Positions 41,536 to 53,042 of a stretch of DNA of 64,000 nucleotides are shown here, piece after piece (the stretch's first letter is position 1; every line of letters starts with the position of its first letter). The position numbers and the translations under genes are program-made. This stretch comes from Phymatolithon calcareum (lineage: Eukaryota; Rhodophyta; Florideophyceae; Hapalidiales). The notes under the pieces are model-generated. The model made no database searches, was not told the DNA's origin, and worked only from the letters and a program-made list of their open reading frames with translations. The stretch covers positions 1,736,001-1,800,000 of the forward strand of contig OZ345365.1 in assembly GCA_977006965.1 (NCBI GenBank), read 5' to 3'.

Positions 41536-41850
41536 CTAATTATAATTGCAATTAAAGGAAAGTCCCCAATTAAGTTCCAATTATGGAGGACAAAAATCTA
41601 TTTTTAACTCCACAAGAAATTATCGCATTTTTTGAAGCAACTGGTTTGTTTATTTTTAAAAAAGCCCTCTACTAGTAAAACTCCTAATAAAACTGTACGG
41701 AAGCAGCTTTTCGGTACTTGTTCATTCTATTATGTCACCTGGTCCCTAATACAGGGACTCGTCGTTTTCCACGAATGCACGTCCAATTGCAATCATTACT
41801 ACAATTAATAATGCCATAATTGGAATAAATTGGAATTGCAATTACTTTTG
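41536..41850. repeat. Possible small non-autonomous element with AATTGCAATTA motifs
   Basis: Both edges are dense in AATTGCAATTA/TAATTGCAATT and in TTCCAATTATGG (left, near 41578) versus its inverse CCATAATTGGAA (right, near 41814), about 315 bp apart. No clean terminal repeat or target duplication could be fixed, so the MITE reading is tentative. Confidence 0.4.
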
Positions 41851-43215
41851 TGCCTCCGCTGGACTTGAGGAGCATCACCTTCCGTTCCATCCGCTCCTTA
41901 GTGTATCAAGCCGACCAAAGTGTTTTGTGCAGCTGCTTTTCGGCGCAGAATTTCGTCTGTCGTCGTTATACTTATCGTTTGCAGCATATTTCTGGACTCA
42001 AATATATCTATATTTTCCAGTCATCGGTCAGCAAATGCGGTCCTATTCTCATGTACAGAACACGTAACGGCAAAACAGACTTCTTGCCTCTTGTTGAAGA
42101 CATCGCCCAGTTGATTTGTAATGTAAAACTTGGCCCTTCATCCGCCGATAATACCGCAAAAGCAACGCTGGAACGCAAATTGGCAAAGAAAGAGAAAAAG
42201 CAATTGTTGATAACGCTCTCGTAAAAATTGATTGGTGCACCCATGACAGCGAGGACAGATTGATGCTTTTGCTTCCCGCAACCAAAGGGATTAAAAGTAT
42301 TGTTCAAGCCGATGTCGATGACTGCACTACAAGCTCACGGACCCATAGAGTCGTCGCTCTGAGCTCTACGTGGTTGATAAGATTACAAGACGAGTGATTC
42401 GTACAGCAATGTTACTGTGTTGAGTAACCCACATGTACATTTACTACTGTCGAGGGGGAGACGATTTCACCGTATTCAGCATAGACGACATCGACTGGTC
42501 AAGTAGACCAATAAATGAGATGACAATGAACGACGTGCGACGAATGCGTTGTGACTGCTTACGCGCAGCCAATGCAATCTTCCTCCTTTTCACCTTGACT
42601 GCCTCGAAGTCGCTGGATCTCGGCCTTGGATTCAGATTCGCAGGCCTATTGAGTTCGATGTGCAGAAGTGGACTTATCTCGTCGGTGGACTCTTTTAATT
42701 GTATTTTTTTGGCCTTCTCCAACGTATCACGAAGACAGACCACTCTTTCTCAGACGATTATCCGTGGGACGGTCAAGTTTAGGAAGTCCTAAAGCTGCCC
42801 ACAGGCTGGAACGGCTGAGAAAAACAATTTCTTCTCCGTCAGATGAGCCACGCAGGGGTGAATTTTACTGGACGGCGAAAGATGGGTGTTTCTCGGCGAT
42901 GCGCTTCTCCAGGCTCGAACACCGACTTTGAGACAAGGTTCCCGAGTAGCTGTCTAGGGCAAATCGGCTCAGCGTCCAGTTGAAGATGGAGATCCTTTGT
43001 CAGTAGGACAGAAGCAATGAAAGATTTTCCCCTCCTAGCACTACATTTGCGGGCAGCTCCAATGTTCGTATTTTCCGCGGCGATAGAATTTGAAATAGAA
43101 GTTTGGTGACATCACTCAATAATTGCTCAGGAATTAATTGATACTTGAGTTGCTGTAACATGTAAATCAAGAGATGTTCCGATGATTCTCTAGAATGATA
43201 TTGAAAGCTATAAGT
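41851..43215. other. Stretch without a supported gene
   Basis: A plus-strand frame at 41850-42224 ends in a basic helix-like tail (ATLERKLAKKEKKQLLITLS), but nothing identifies it. Other frames are short. Confidence 0.35.
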
Positions 43216-43713
43216 CTAAAACTCAACCCAAAACAGAATCCAATGTGAGGTGTAAGATTTCTGTAAACGCAACATGTGGGCAAGTTTTTCTATACAATGT
43301 CGATTGCCGGCCCGTACGACAGAATAATGTACTGTATTACGTGTGCATGCTGTGCAGGTTGGGCAGGAGCGACGTGAGATACTTTGTTTCTCCGTTCGGC
43401 ATTTTGAAGCCGATCTGCCTACTGCGCACACAGAACCAGGGTTGTTTCTACGACCGATTGCCTTGCTGTTTGGAACGCTGTTCTGCTCGTTTTTCCCTGC
43501 ATCAGTGTATATAAGCCCTATAGGCGCCAGCCACTCTTCTCTCTTCAAAAACTGGTGGCCATTGTGGCAATGCTGCCAAACTCTTCCGACGAATTCGACA
43601 AGAGCCAAGCTCCCAAGTGTATCCTTGGCGTAACGACAATGATGTGTTGCAGAGGGAACGAGACTATCGGCTTGTTGACTTTTGAATAGTGTGCAGCCGG
43701 TCATCCAGCGCAA
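43216..43713 (-). other. Unrecognised 165-codon open frame
   Basis: A minus-strand frame with scattered Cys and His (SCPTCTACTRN) and no family I recognise. No C-rich leader is visible, unlike the supported genes. A shadow or a decayed element is as likely as a gene. Confidence 0.25.
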
Positions 43714-44343
43714 TGCAACAGTTGGACAAATTTATTGTCAAAATTAAGCACCATCGACAAAAAACGAGGTTGCATTAGATCAGAAACCAGGATTCTGGTC
43801 CGATGCAACCTCCTTACCTCCCGAAATGGATGGGACGATGGCTGACATAAGCATGTAACGGAACAGACGCTGATAGGTTGTGCGTTTAAGCGTTGTCAGT
43901 GATGAGCGTCAATGCGAAGTTAAAAATTGTCCATCTTTGCAACAGTTAATCTGATTAATCAGAAATGACGCACGGTACTTTCTGTCCAATAGAATGCTCG
44001 TAAAATACTATCAAGAGAAACATCACAAATGTTTTGCCAATAAAAAAGGCAAAACAATGCCTTATTGATCCGCATCAGTTGTCCCCAAGATGTTGCGTCC
44101 CGATGACAAAAATACACTTCACTTTCCTTTCTCCACCCACTCGTCCCGAGCCTGAAGTCCGAAAGAGACGACAATCTCCGTTCCACGCGTCGTCTTCCTG
44201 CCAGTGGCTTAACTATTACACCACCCTTGCACCCTACACTGTCAAGCCAAGATTGCATAATCCGCCGCACCCCACCATATTCCTCGTGTCCAAGGCGCAA
44301 TTGTGCCTGTCGCACAAAGTCGACCTTTTGGAGGAAACTTGCA
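43714..44343. other. Upstream region of the SDR gene
   Basis: Unassigned until about 44100. From there to the ATG at 44344 the plus strand is C-rich, resembling the leaders of the other host genes. Confidence 0.4.
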
Positions 44344-45009
44344 ATGCGCGTGCTGATCTTCGGCGGCACCGGTCGCACCGGCGTAGCCGTGGTGAACGCG
44401 CTTCTAGCGCGCGACGCCGAGGTGGCACTCTTCTGCCGTCCCACCTCTGTCGTCCCTCCGGCGCTGAAGGAGCGCGTGACCCAGGTGGTAGGCAATTCCA
44501 AATCCGTCGCAGAGATAACTGCGGCTCTCGCGGGCGTCGATGCGATTGTGATCGCGGTCGGAAATTCCGCGCTCTTCCACAAGGAGACTCTTCGCGGCGA
44601 CGTCACGCGCGCCGTCGCGTCCGCCGTGCGCGATGCAGAAAAAAGGGATATCCGCGTCGTTGCTGTGTCCGTGCTTGGTGCTAGAGGCTCCGGAGATCAA
44701 TTGCCGTGGTATGTGCGTGGATTGGCACTGACTGTGCTGGCGAAACCTATTGCGGATCACGATGTGCAGGAACAGGTGTTGGAGGATACGTTGCCGGCGG
44801 AACAATGGCTTATTGTACGGCCGGTCGGGCTGAATGATAGGGCATCTACTGGTGATTACTTTGTGTGTACTCGCGGACAGGTGCGGAGTTGGCGGGTTAG
44901 TAGGGCTGATGTCGGTGACTTTGTGGCGGGGCAGATTTTCTCGCGGAGAGGTGGGACGACGGGGGAGACGGAGGATTACTTTGGACAGTGTGTGGCGATC
45001 TCTTCTTAG
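44344..45009 (+). CDS. Atypical short-chain dehydrogenase / NAD(P)-binding protein
   Basis: The product is 221 residues from ATG 44344 (MRVLIFGGTGRTG); the frame is open 39 codons further upstream, but the conserved fold starts exactly at MRVLIFGG. Residues 7-13, GGTGRTG, are the dinucleotide-binding GxxGxxG turn of a Rossmann fold. Further typical elements are GVDAIVIAVGN (end of beta 4, about residues 64-74), IRVVAVSVLGARG, and DHDVQEQVLEDTLPAEQWLI then VRPVGLND (about 137-167), the E...L....W.IVRP.GL.D stretch found in the NAD(P)H-binding atypical SDR family that includes flavin/biliverdin reductase B-like proteins. The classical YxxxK pair is not seen, as expected for that group. Substrate unknown. 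No signal or transit peptide is obvious from this start. First half C-rich, second half G/T-rich. Confidence 0.9.
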   Translation: MRVLIFGGTGRTGVAVVNALLARDAEVALFCRPTSVVPPALKERVTQVVGNSKSVAEITAALAGVDAIVIAVGNSALFHKETLRGDVTRAVASAVRDAEKRDIRVVAVSVLGARGSGDQLPWYVRGLALTVLAKPIADHDVQEQVLEDTLPAEQWLIVRPVGLNDRASTGDYFVCTRGQVRSWRVSRADVGDFVAGQIFSRRGGTTGETEDYFGQCVAISS

Positions 45010-46871
45010 AATGTACAGTAAATTATGAATTTGTAACCCAAGTGTTGGTCCACCGAACAGGGCGCTGGGGAGATGGATCACCAGGGAGGCAACATACTCT
45101 GTCCGCCGTGCCAACGGCTTGCTGTTTTCAGTGCTATTGATTGGCTAACAAGTCACCGTAGACTTATTGTTATTGGTTTACGATGAAGAAGAAGGGGCAA
45201 GGCAATGAGGACAGCTGTTTCCTCTGGAAAATGTGGCAGCTAAGAAAGACGCCCGGGTTTCTTGCCCTACCCGAGCGCTTGCAGGAGACGAATGTCTTCA
45301 AAGAGGAAGATTTCACTCCCGCTCTACCGCCATATTGTGAAAGTATGACCTAACCTCTCTTTAGGCAGACCGCAGTGCCAAGGAACCGAGTGATGCAGCG
45401 ATGATAACAGTATCAATTGCGCAACTGCGGGGCTCGCAGTGCCCATCATGAGACATATATGATCATTCGCCACCTTACATGTTCTCAGCGTTCCTTTAGC
45501 CCTGCCATTTTTGTTGGTCTTTGCTGTGGGCATCCGAGATCATGTAAGAATCCAGGCATGCTACCCATCGTTATGCGCACTGGTGTACTCTGGGCATTAG
45601 TGAACCTGTTGCCTCACGACCTTTTCTAAAACTTTTACATCCAAATCTGATAGGCTCTGTCCAAAATGCCGTCGAAAGGCTAGCCATGAATATCAGTCAC
45701 TGCTTTTTTAATAATCTACTAAAATGAGACACACAACTGGAGTGGAGCGTTCGGATTAGCACTATTTTCATGAGGTACGGTAGGGCCGAGATGTCGGAAG
45801 TCGGAAAGCGAATGGCCTGTAAGGTCTTGTGTTCGACGAAGATGTCCGATGCCGCCGCCAAACAAGCCACTTCGGACATATTCGTCAAATGGAAAACCTT
45901 AGAAGGAAATGGTTTGACGCGCTCCAGTCATCCCGACAACATTATGCGCCGCTTGATGTCCCAAGCAGAAACAGAATGTACACTTCACCGATTTTCCGCT
46001 TCCAGACTCTCGCCAAGGGCAAACCAGAACCCCATCAAGTTCATAACATGACATACATCGTGGTCACACACGTCTTAGGCAGATACAATAGTGCCGCACA
46101 GCAATTCGAAACAGTTGTTATTGCAACCTTTTAATCAGCTTGAGCATTTGCACAACTGATCCAAGATGACACAGCCAGAGTATTTTCTCGGATAAGCTTT
46201 AGACTTGTCCATATATTTTCCCGACTTTCAAGCCTTCCCGTATTCCGATGCAGCCTGTTGCGCAAATCCTGGACAGTGGCAGTGCCGTGAGCGCGGTCTG
46301 ATATTGTGGAGTTCATCTACAATCGTGGCAAGTGCGAAGACATCTTTTTCTAGAATACTGGCTGTGCCGGCAGGTAGGCCACCAGTGGTGGCCCACCACT
46401 ACCTCAAGAAACAGGAAGTTTCTCGCGAACGTTGCTGTTGTTCAGAACGATCGTGTACTTTTCGAAGCGGACGTTGCTTTTGCGGTTTCTCAAGTGCAAC
46501 ACTACTGCCAGCATTCTTGCACTCTTCCACCACTTGGTAGCACATCTCTCTCAATGCTGTGAGTGTTTAAAGATGTGTGCTATACTCATATTGGTTGGTG
46601 GAGACGCTGGGAGGATGTCAGATGTTAGGGTATTGAAATTCTGCTTCTACAATTCAAAATGAAAATAGCGAGACTCTCAGTTAGTTTTACTGTATTCTTA
46701 CGCAGGATGAGGCAATCAGGGGAGTTTTCGTAACTGCCTGATTACAGATGCCTGGAAAAAGGTGACTTTGACTCGATAACCGAAGTAAGTAATACAGTAT
46801 TCAGAAATAAGTTGGATCTCCGAATTTAGAATATACAATATATGCCGCTTTCCAGCGCAATGTGATAATGG
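45010..46871. other. Stretch without a supported gene
   Basis: Several frames of 60-110 codons, none with a recognised motif. Confidence 0.45.
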
Positions 46872-47638
46872 GGATATTTGATGATTTTATTTTGAGAGCT
46901 CCCAAAGCCTCACCTTGGAGTAACGGGGCAGCTCTTGCGATAATCTCTAAGCTAAAGTCGTATGGCTACTCAAAACGTTCTTGATTCGTAGTTCTCTCCC
47001 AGCAAGAGCTCCTGTGAGTCTCTTGCACTCAGACTCAATTTCTGTACTCATCTTCGACGACGCTAGAGTACGTTGTAAGGCGACTAGTTCGATCACCGCG
47101 GTAATCCCACAGTAGGCACCCGATACTGATTTTCTTCAAAGGGGTTCTCGGTTGAATGTCAACCTTAGGCACCTTAAACGTGTTGTTCTTTCTCCTATGT
47201 AAAGGATCCCTGGTAGCTTGCCTTCAATAGGTATCTTCATTGATCTGCCTTCTTCTTACTTTCCCATACCTTAATTGTTTCTTCTCTCCTCCTCGTCTTC
47301 GTGACAGATTCCTCCTGGGCTTTCTGAAGGGGTTGTAGCAGGTATTCATAATTCTTGAGATATTCAATATCCTTCCTTGCTTCCTTTACGTCCTCATCTC
47401 TTCCGAAGTACTCTTCTGTTTTTTCAAGGCGCTTTTTGCGTCTTACCAGTCTTAATGCAAACTTTTCTGCTTGATGACGTCTCCTCATCTTTGATGGTCC
47501 CAGTCGGCACAGAACTCGCATTTGGTCCCGGAGGTGTTCGACATACTTTCCGAAATGTGATAATGTACTTCGTCGGGACACACAGTGCGCAATACTCGGG
47601 CAGTTTGGAATGACAAAGGATAGTCGCCTCGCGTACAT
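46872..47638 (-). pseudogene. Longest copy of a retro-inserted transcript of unknown origin
   Basis: On the minus strand a frame of about 133 codons (47638-47237) encodes a charged, probably coiled-coil segment (RRRHQAEKFALRLVRRKKRL, EARKDIEYLKNYEYLLQPLQ, RREETIKVWE) and then loses frame. The next 370 bases match the insert at 60076-60527 and end at the same point, CTCAAAATAAAATCATCAAATATCC in overlapping pieces, with an AATAAA signal (reverse complement of 46887-46892) about 13 bases before the end. In the 60-kb copy the frame continues from KVWE into MKIPIEGKLPGILYIGERTT and stops after GIAAVV, so this copy has lost a base and gained a stop. Parent gene not in the window. The 5' limit is unknown. 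Confidence 0.6.
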
Positions 47639-48916
47639 TCACTCACAATTGAGCATGAAGGCACGGATCGGACTCCCTCTTGTGATTCATCGATGCCGAA
47701 CTTGTACTCCGCATCCCCTCATTAGTGGGCGTGCGTGGCTAATACTGTCACTCTTTACTGGTGTACAAGCCGCACTTACGGTATCCATCCAGCTGTTGCC
47801 AGCCATATGATCATTTGGCTAATACTTTGTGTTCGCGTGCGAACCAGGGATGCACACTCCCCTGCTGTTAAAAGAGATGGCGACAGAACCTTCTTACTCC
47901 AGATTTAATAGACATCAGGGCCCCCAAAGTAGAGTGCTGCCCCTCACAACCCCGAAAATCTTTGGCAGGGTGCAATCAACGGAAGCCGGCTACGTCGACC
48001 TCGTCATTCTCGTCTTTTTTGTCTTCTATTTGCCCAACTGACATACCGTTCTTAATAGAGGCATGTCGCGGATACAATAGATACGGTTTTGAGAGCGGTG
48101 GCGCAGAATCTAGAGCAACGGCTATGATATTGAAGTCTTCATTCCTTAATCTTGAAGTTTAAGATGGGGTGCTTTCGCTCATCGGACTTGGGTGCTCCTC
48201 CATGACCTGTGCTCTCTTCTGAGTATCATTCCATCTAACTCGTTCTTCGACTTTGCCCTTTGTTGGCCTTCACCTCTGTTAATCGACTCAACCTTGGCGA
48301 TGGATTTGCTACATTAGAGCCGAGAAAAACGGGTGAAGATTATTGGTGTGTAAAGTCTGAGGCATCACGGGATCATTCCACCAGGAATTGCATATTAAAT
48401 GCTGTCGTCCTTTACCGCTAAAACTCTTTTGCGCAGCATCTCTGATCAATTTCGGGCCTAAAACCGTATGCCCAATGTTTTTGCCAAGTGCAATGCACCT
48501 TCGCTTTTGCGATATGGTCTGCGGGCACAGTGTACGACAGCATGAGCTGAAACGAACGTAGATGAGTTCCGTGATGGTGACAAGGGCGGCAGTGATATGC
48601 TTCGAGCGGTTCATGCACCAGGCGGGAACGGGCGTTGCCCATGTCACTATGAGCAGGCTCTGGTTATCGGCGCGCGCAAATGGCTTTTTCCGCTTGAGCG
48701 AGCCGCGTTGCCACCAGAATGGCGGTGTACGTTGACTGCCGCAGTCCAAAGATCGTCGATGAGCATTTACGATCCGTTTCTCGTTCCTGTCGAAATGCGG
48801 CAAAAAATGTCCGATGACGCATGAAAACAGTGTCGCCACCACGAGGGTGCTGCCTTGAGCTGCCTTCGGCAAGCTTTATCCATGGTTGACTTGGAGTTGA
48901 TTCAATGCTCCTGTAC
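47639..48916. other. Stretch without a supported gene
   Basis: A 187-codon minus-strand frame (48309-48872) has no recognised motif. It could be the decayed continuation of the P-loop-like segment at 49.0-49.2 kb. Confidence 0.3.
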
Positions 48917-49196
48917 CTAGAGCAGATATAGGATAGTTCCAAATCGTGGAGAGGTTGCATCAATCAATTCAACTGCAAGGTTAGCCTCTTCGATTAGATG
49001 TCGTGATCTTGCGGATGAGTGGCTTGTTGAACATAAAAATGAATTGAATTCCGCCAGAAACACGGACACGAAAATTGCTGTCAAATGTACAACCTTGTAG
49101 CGCGAACGTCTTGCCCCCCCCCCCTCCGGACAGGCCAAGGACACTGGACATGTGTTGTAAAGGAATTAAAAACAATATATAATGCGCACAGAACAT
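48917..49196 (-). pseudogene. P-loop-like fragment with a G homopolymer
   Basis: The minus-strand translation MSSVLGLSGGGGGKTFALQG resembles the start of a STAND/NB-ARC NTPase domain (VLGLSGxGGxGKT). It sits over an 11-base G run (C run 49114-49124 on the plus strand), so frame is unreliable. The following sequence does not clearly continue an NTPase fold. Tentative. Confidence 0.3.
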
Positions 49197-49495
49197 CCAT
49201 GTTCAATAGCCCCTGCCGCCACAGTCCCGTTCCGGACGATGCCGTGCGCGAAATCGAGCGCTGTTCCGTCAATTCGCATTACCTCCGCGCCAACTCTAGG
49301 CTATCGCCTCAGCCACGCCAACATGGTAGCCATCGACTTGGACTCGCCATCATCACACAAGCGGGTACTCTCATCAGTAGCATCAAGACTCGAATTGCCA
49401 CCATCCGTCATAGACCTGACACCTTCCAAAGCTTGGTCGATGAGCTCGATCGTCTGATACGACACATCGCCGACGTGAAGACACATCTTCAATAG
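49085..49495 (+). pseudogene. Helical gene fragment, inverted paralogue of 49600-50089
   Basis: A 136-codon frame whose second half reads LGLAIITQAGTLISSIKTRI, then FQSLVDELDRLIRHIADVKTHLQ in overlapping pieces. The opposite-strand segment near 49.8-50.0 kb encodes the same pattern, so both are copies of one gene. Family not recognised; helical, with a heptad-like tail. Confidence 0.5.
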
Positions 49496-49599
49496 ACTTC
49501 AGCGGGCATCCCTGGTAGCACCACTCCGTCTTCACGCACTGAATCGTAAGCTGATGCGCTTCGAGACGAGAGCATCTTGCTGCGAAGTGCATCGATTCC

Positions 49600-50089
49600 A
49601 GAGCAAGCCTTCAGTAAAGGCCCCTTGGACATGCCATATGAGAGCCTTCATGGTGCCGCTTAAAGTCCTGGCTCGAGCTGTCCGACGAAGCCAGAACCTG
49701 ACTCCGACCGACACGCCACTGCCACTTCCCGGAAACGACTTACAGCGAACTCGCTGCATGGATGAGATGAGCGGTTGAATGAGTGTCGTGCATGGACGAA
49801 ACAACGGTTGGCCGTTGGTGTCAACTGAAGACGTGCATCCACGTCTGTGATGTGTCGCATTAGACGGTCGAGACCATCGGTCAAGTCTTGGAAGATGTCC
49901 GATCAATGCCGCGTGTTGGAAATTCGAGTAATGATGCTGCTGCTAAGAGCACCCACTTCTGCGACGATGGCGCGCCCGAAGCCGGTGACCGCCTTGTCGA
50001 AACGGCTTTGGCGGTGGCCTAGGGCGGGTGCGGAGGAAGCGGTCGGCTTCCGAGTTTCGGGAGAGATGGGATGGAAGGTGCGATGGTAA
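49600..50089 (-). pseudogene. Helical gene fragment, inverted paralogue of 49085-49495
   Basis: The minus strand encodes GFGRAIVAEVGALSSSIITR, one stop, then IFQDLTDGLDRLMRHITDVD, matching the plus-strand copy at more than half of positions. The two copies face away from each other. A stop codon and a frame change show decay. Confidence 0.5.
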
Positions 50090-50743
50090 TATTTGTAAAG
50101 CTTTCATTATCATATCGGATATTTTTTTGGAATCGTGGTGATCTCGCGAGAGAACGGTCGCCTTTTAAAATGGGATCTGTGAGTTGCTGGAAATTCATCA
50201 GTTTTTTGGAATGGCTCCGACAGTATCAGTTTTACTAAGCTGACAGCGTACGTACAATTTTTAAAAAAAATTGGAAAATTAAACAAAAAAGCATTTTTTA
50301 AAAAAAACCTTTTTCCCTAAAACTCTAAGTTCCAAATCATACTGGGCGGAGTATCTGTATTTGAGACGGTTTGTATGTTAGAAACGTGTAATTACAGTAC
50401 AAAGAGCCATTATACCGACTCACACGCCTCACGCCTTTGAAAATGATGCGTATCGCGAGGCATCCTTACAGTATTGTATAAGCCATGTCGATATCGCAAT
50501 TTAGGCCCAAATGTGGGCCAAAAATTTGAATTTTTGTTCTATTTTTGGCAGTGAGCTCCTTCGCAACTTGGGTACTGTAATGTAAAAAGCGCCTCTTTTG
50601 ACTAAAAATATGAGTCGTTTTGAAACGCCTCAGAATCGTGAGGCGCCACGATTTGAAGCGGTGCTTCCGACTCATTGGTTTTGCGGGTTTGTACATCACT
50701 AACAACGGCATGCCATTCGACTTCAGTGATTTTCAATTCAAAT
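50090..50743. other. AT-rich spacer, nothing recognised
   Basis: A- and T-runs around 50260-50320; no gene. Confidence 0.5.
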
Positions 50744-50753
50744 GAATTCATTT

Positions 50754-52095
50754 GAGGAAATTCGCTGCATGGACCGAAAAAGGTGGCAAAATTCGCTAAA
50801 TCGACACCCTTGCAAAAACTACTACTCGTTATGATTTCAGCTAGACAGCCGCTTATCATTACATGTAATTAAGAGGATTTATTGAGAAGGTACCATGTGT
50901 CCCAACTTGAGGAAAGTCGGCACGTTTCTAATCGCGTTATACTAGCATCGAGAGTTGTCAGTTATCTTATTCAGAATTGCATAATATCACGTCAATGGCT
51001 CGTGCCACTTCATTCTCTTCGGTAGGGGTCCATGTGGGCTTCTTCAGGGTTCTGCTGAGTGTACCAATTGCCCATGCTCCTTGACTACCCATATATTCAA
51101 TCAGCTTCCTTATTATTACACTACAAATCCGCTACGCAAAGTACTCTGCACCTCGTCGCATTCGACTGCTGAGCTAACTCACAACGCTCTCGCCCGAACG
51201 GTCTGAACTCATGGAGAAGAGGGAGCTCGTGCTAAGGGTGGGTGACTGCCCTGGAGCAAACTTTGACGACGTTGTCAACCTCGTAATCGCCCACAACACG
51301 TCTATTGGCAAGGCAAGTTCCTCACGCCTTGCTGCTACAAGAAGCACCAGGAAAATCCTCTGACCGGAGAAGTCGCTTGTGGAGCCGGAGGTCATCGAAA
51401 GTGACATGCTGAGGTTTGTTGTTAGCAGCCAAGTGACACCATTCCCTGTGGTAGTTAACAGCGACTACCGCGCTACATGCTCTTGCCGCCACTTTGAAGA
51501 GCACCAGCGGCCATGTATCCACGTCGTCGTTGCACTTTTGTACTGTTCTAGACGCTTGGCGCAGCATCGAGTCGCGCTCGACCCGTGAAACAAGATCTGG
51601 TGTGGGACCCATGGCTATTGATAACGTGGGCCAAGCAACACGAGGGCATCATCATTCGTGTTGCAGTCACTGATTACCAGCTAGTACAGGATGATTTGGT
51701 TCCGTTTGACCTTGTCGCTAAGCTGGGCCGCAAGCGCAAGAGGCCCTACTTCCCGTCCGAAATGAGGTCCCGTCACGGCTCCTCGTGCGGAAACAACGGT
51801 TACTTCTCGCAGACATGCGCCAAGCCGAACATCCGCAATGTTGTTGAGGCGAAGCGAAAACACATCGACAAAGCGGCTCAGTCCATGATAATTGACCTCA
51901 CCGCCTGCGATGACGGAGGTGGTACTTGCGACGAGGAGCTGAAGCATAGAGCATTGCGCATGAAATAAATATTATTTTTTTGATAAGTTTATTTCTTTGG
52001 AGTGTTCTGTGTATCATAACGAGTAGTAGTTATTGCAAGGGGTGCCGATTTAGCGAATTTTGCCACCTTTTTCGGTCCATGCAGCGAATTTCCTC
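50754..52095 (+). mobile_element. MULE copy 2 with complete ends (1,342 bp)
   Basis: A 10-bp target duplication GAATTCATTT (50744-50753 and 52096-52105) brackets inverted repeats of about 85 bp that start GAGGAAATTCGCTGCATGGA. Both features are diagnostic of Mutator-like elements. The interior matches copy 1 at 2578-3749 apart from a 150-bp extra segment at 50960-51109. No DDE core is encoded, so movement would need a transposase supplied elsewhere. Confidence 0.93.
51174..51968 (+). pseudogene. MULE transposase C-terminal remnant, copy 2
   Basis: Same layout as at 2865-3623: SWIM-type CSCRHFEEHQRPCIHVVVAL in one frame (51379-51588), then a second frame (51585-51968) with KRKRPYF, the degenerate knuckle SCGNNGYFSQTC and a C-terminal helix ending KHRALRMK. 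In this copy the knuckle His is replaced by Tyr (NNGYF), removing another zinc ligand. Frames are still broken at the same places as in copy 1, apart from minor differences. Confidence 0.75.
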
Positions 52096-52204
52096 GAATT
52101 CATTTACACCGTGGAGGATACCCTCCATTTGGCAAAATACTGCACCCTTCCATCGAGTAGGACGAGCAGAGTTTGGCAGGACACAGTATGGCATCAACTG
52201 GCAA

Positions 52205-53042
52205 ACATTATCTTTATTCACTAAATGGCCATCAAAAGTGGGAAAAACGCACTACATGGCCACCCCTAGCCATGCGTTCTATCATAACTTACCCAGCCAA
52301 AATTACTACTCATCCGTTTCTCAAAGCACTCTATGCGACAGTAAAATTCATTGCGTGAGCTACTCTCCCTCGTTTAGCTCATCTTCGCAAGTATTTAGTA
52401 GTGAAGGTGGTGAGGTGGATGATCCTAGACTGAGTGGCTTTGTTGATTTGCTTTGCTTCGCCTCAACAATGTTGCGAATGTTCGGCCTACCGCATATCTG
52501 TGAGAAGTGGCCGGTGTGCCCCTACAAGGAGTAGTGACGGGCCCTCATTTCAGACAGCAAGTAGAGCTTCTTGCGCAGCAAGAACAAACGGCACTAAATC
52601 ATCCTATACGTTCTGGTTTCCACTGCATCACGCTTGATGCTGCCCTCGAGCTGCTTTACCCGCGCTCTCAATATCTATACGTCCCTGAACCATTGCTTTT
52701 TCCACGGGTAGAACGACAAGCGATGCTGCACCAAGGTCTAGATTCGTGCAAACGTGCATCGACCACTTGTTGCGCTTCGCCACGAGGTGGCCTTGTTGTG
52801 GGAGATCATGACGTTGACAACGTCGTCGAAGCTTGATTCAGCTTAGTCGTCCACCTGTAGCACGAGCTCCTTCTTTGAAATGTTTCAGAGTGCTTAGTGC
52901 AGGAGCGTTGTGAGTTGAGCGAAGCAGAAGAATACGACTACATGCTCACAGTGTGCCGTCGTATTCGTAACTGATGAGTAGTAGGTTTGGCTAAGGATGG
53001 TAACATTTTCCCATTTTTGGTGGCCATGTAGTGAATTTCCTC
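52205..53042 (-). mobile_element. Diverged second MULE subfamily, decayed
   Basis: The right end on the minus strand begins GAGGAAATTCACTACATGGC, close to the end of the neighbouring MULE (GAGGAAATTCGCTGCATGGA). The left end shows the matching ATTCACTAAATGGCCATCAA near 52210. The minus-strand interior at 52370-52550 encodes the same knuckle region (GHFSQICGRPNIRNIVEAK-like). The left boundary and target duplication are not certain. Confidence 0.6.

Noticed and set aside
44175-44250. tRNA-like sequence on the minus strand (TGGTGTAATAGTTAAGCCA)
   Set aside because: It fits an internal A-box, but no B-box (GGTTCGA-type) or cloverleaf pairing follows at the required distance.
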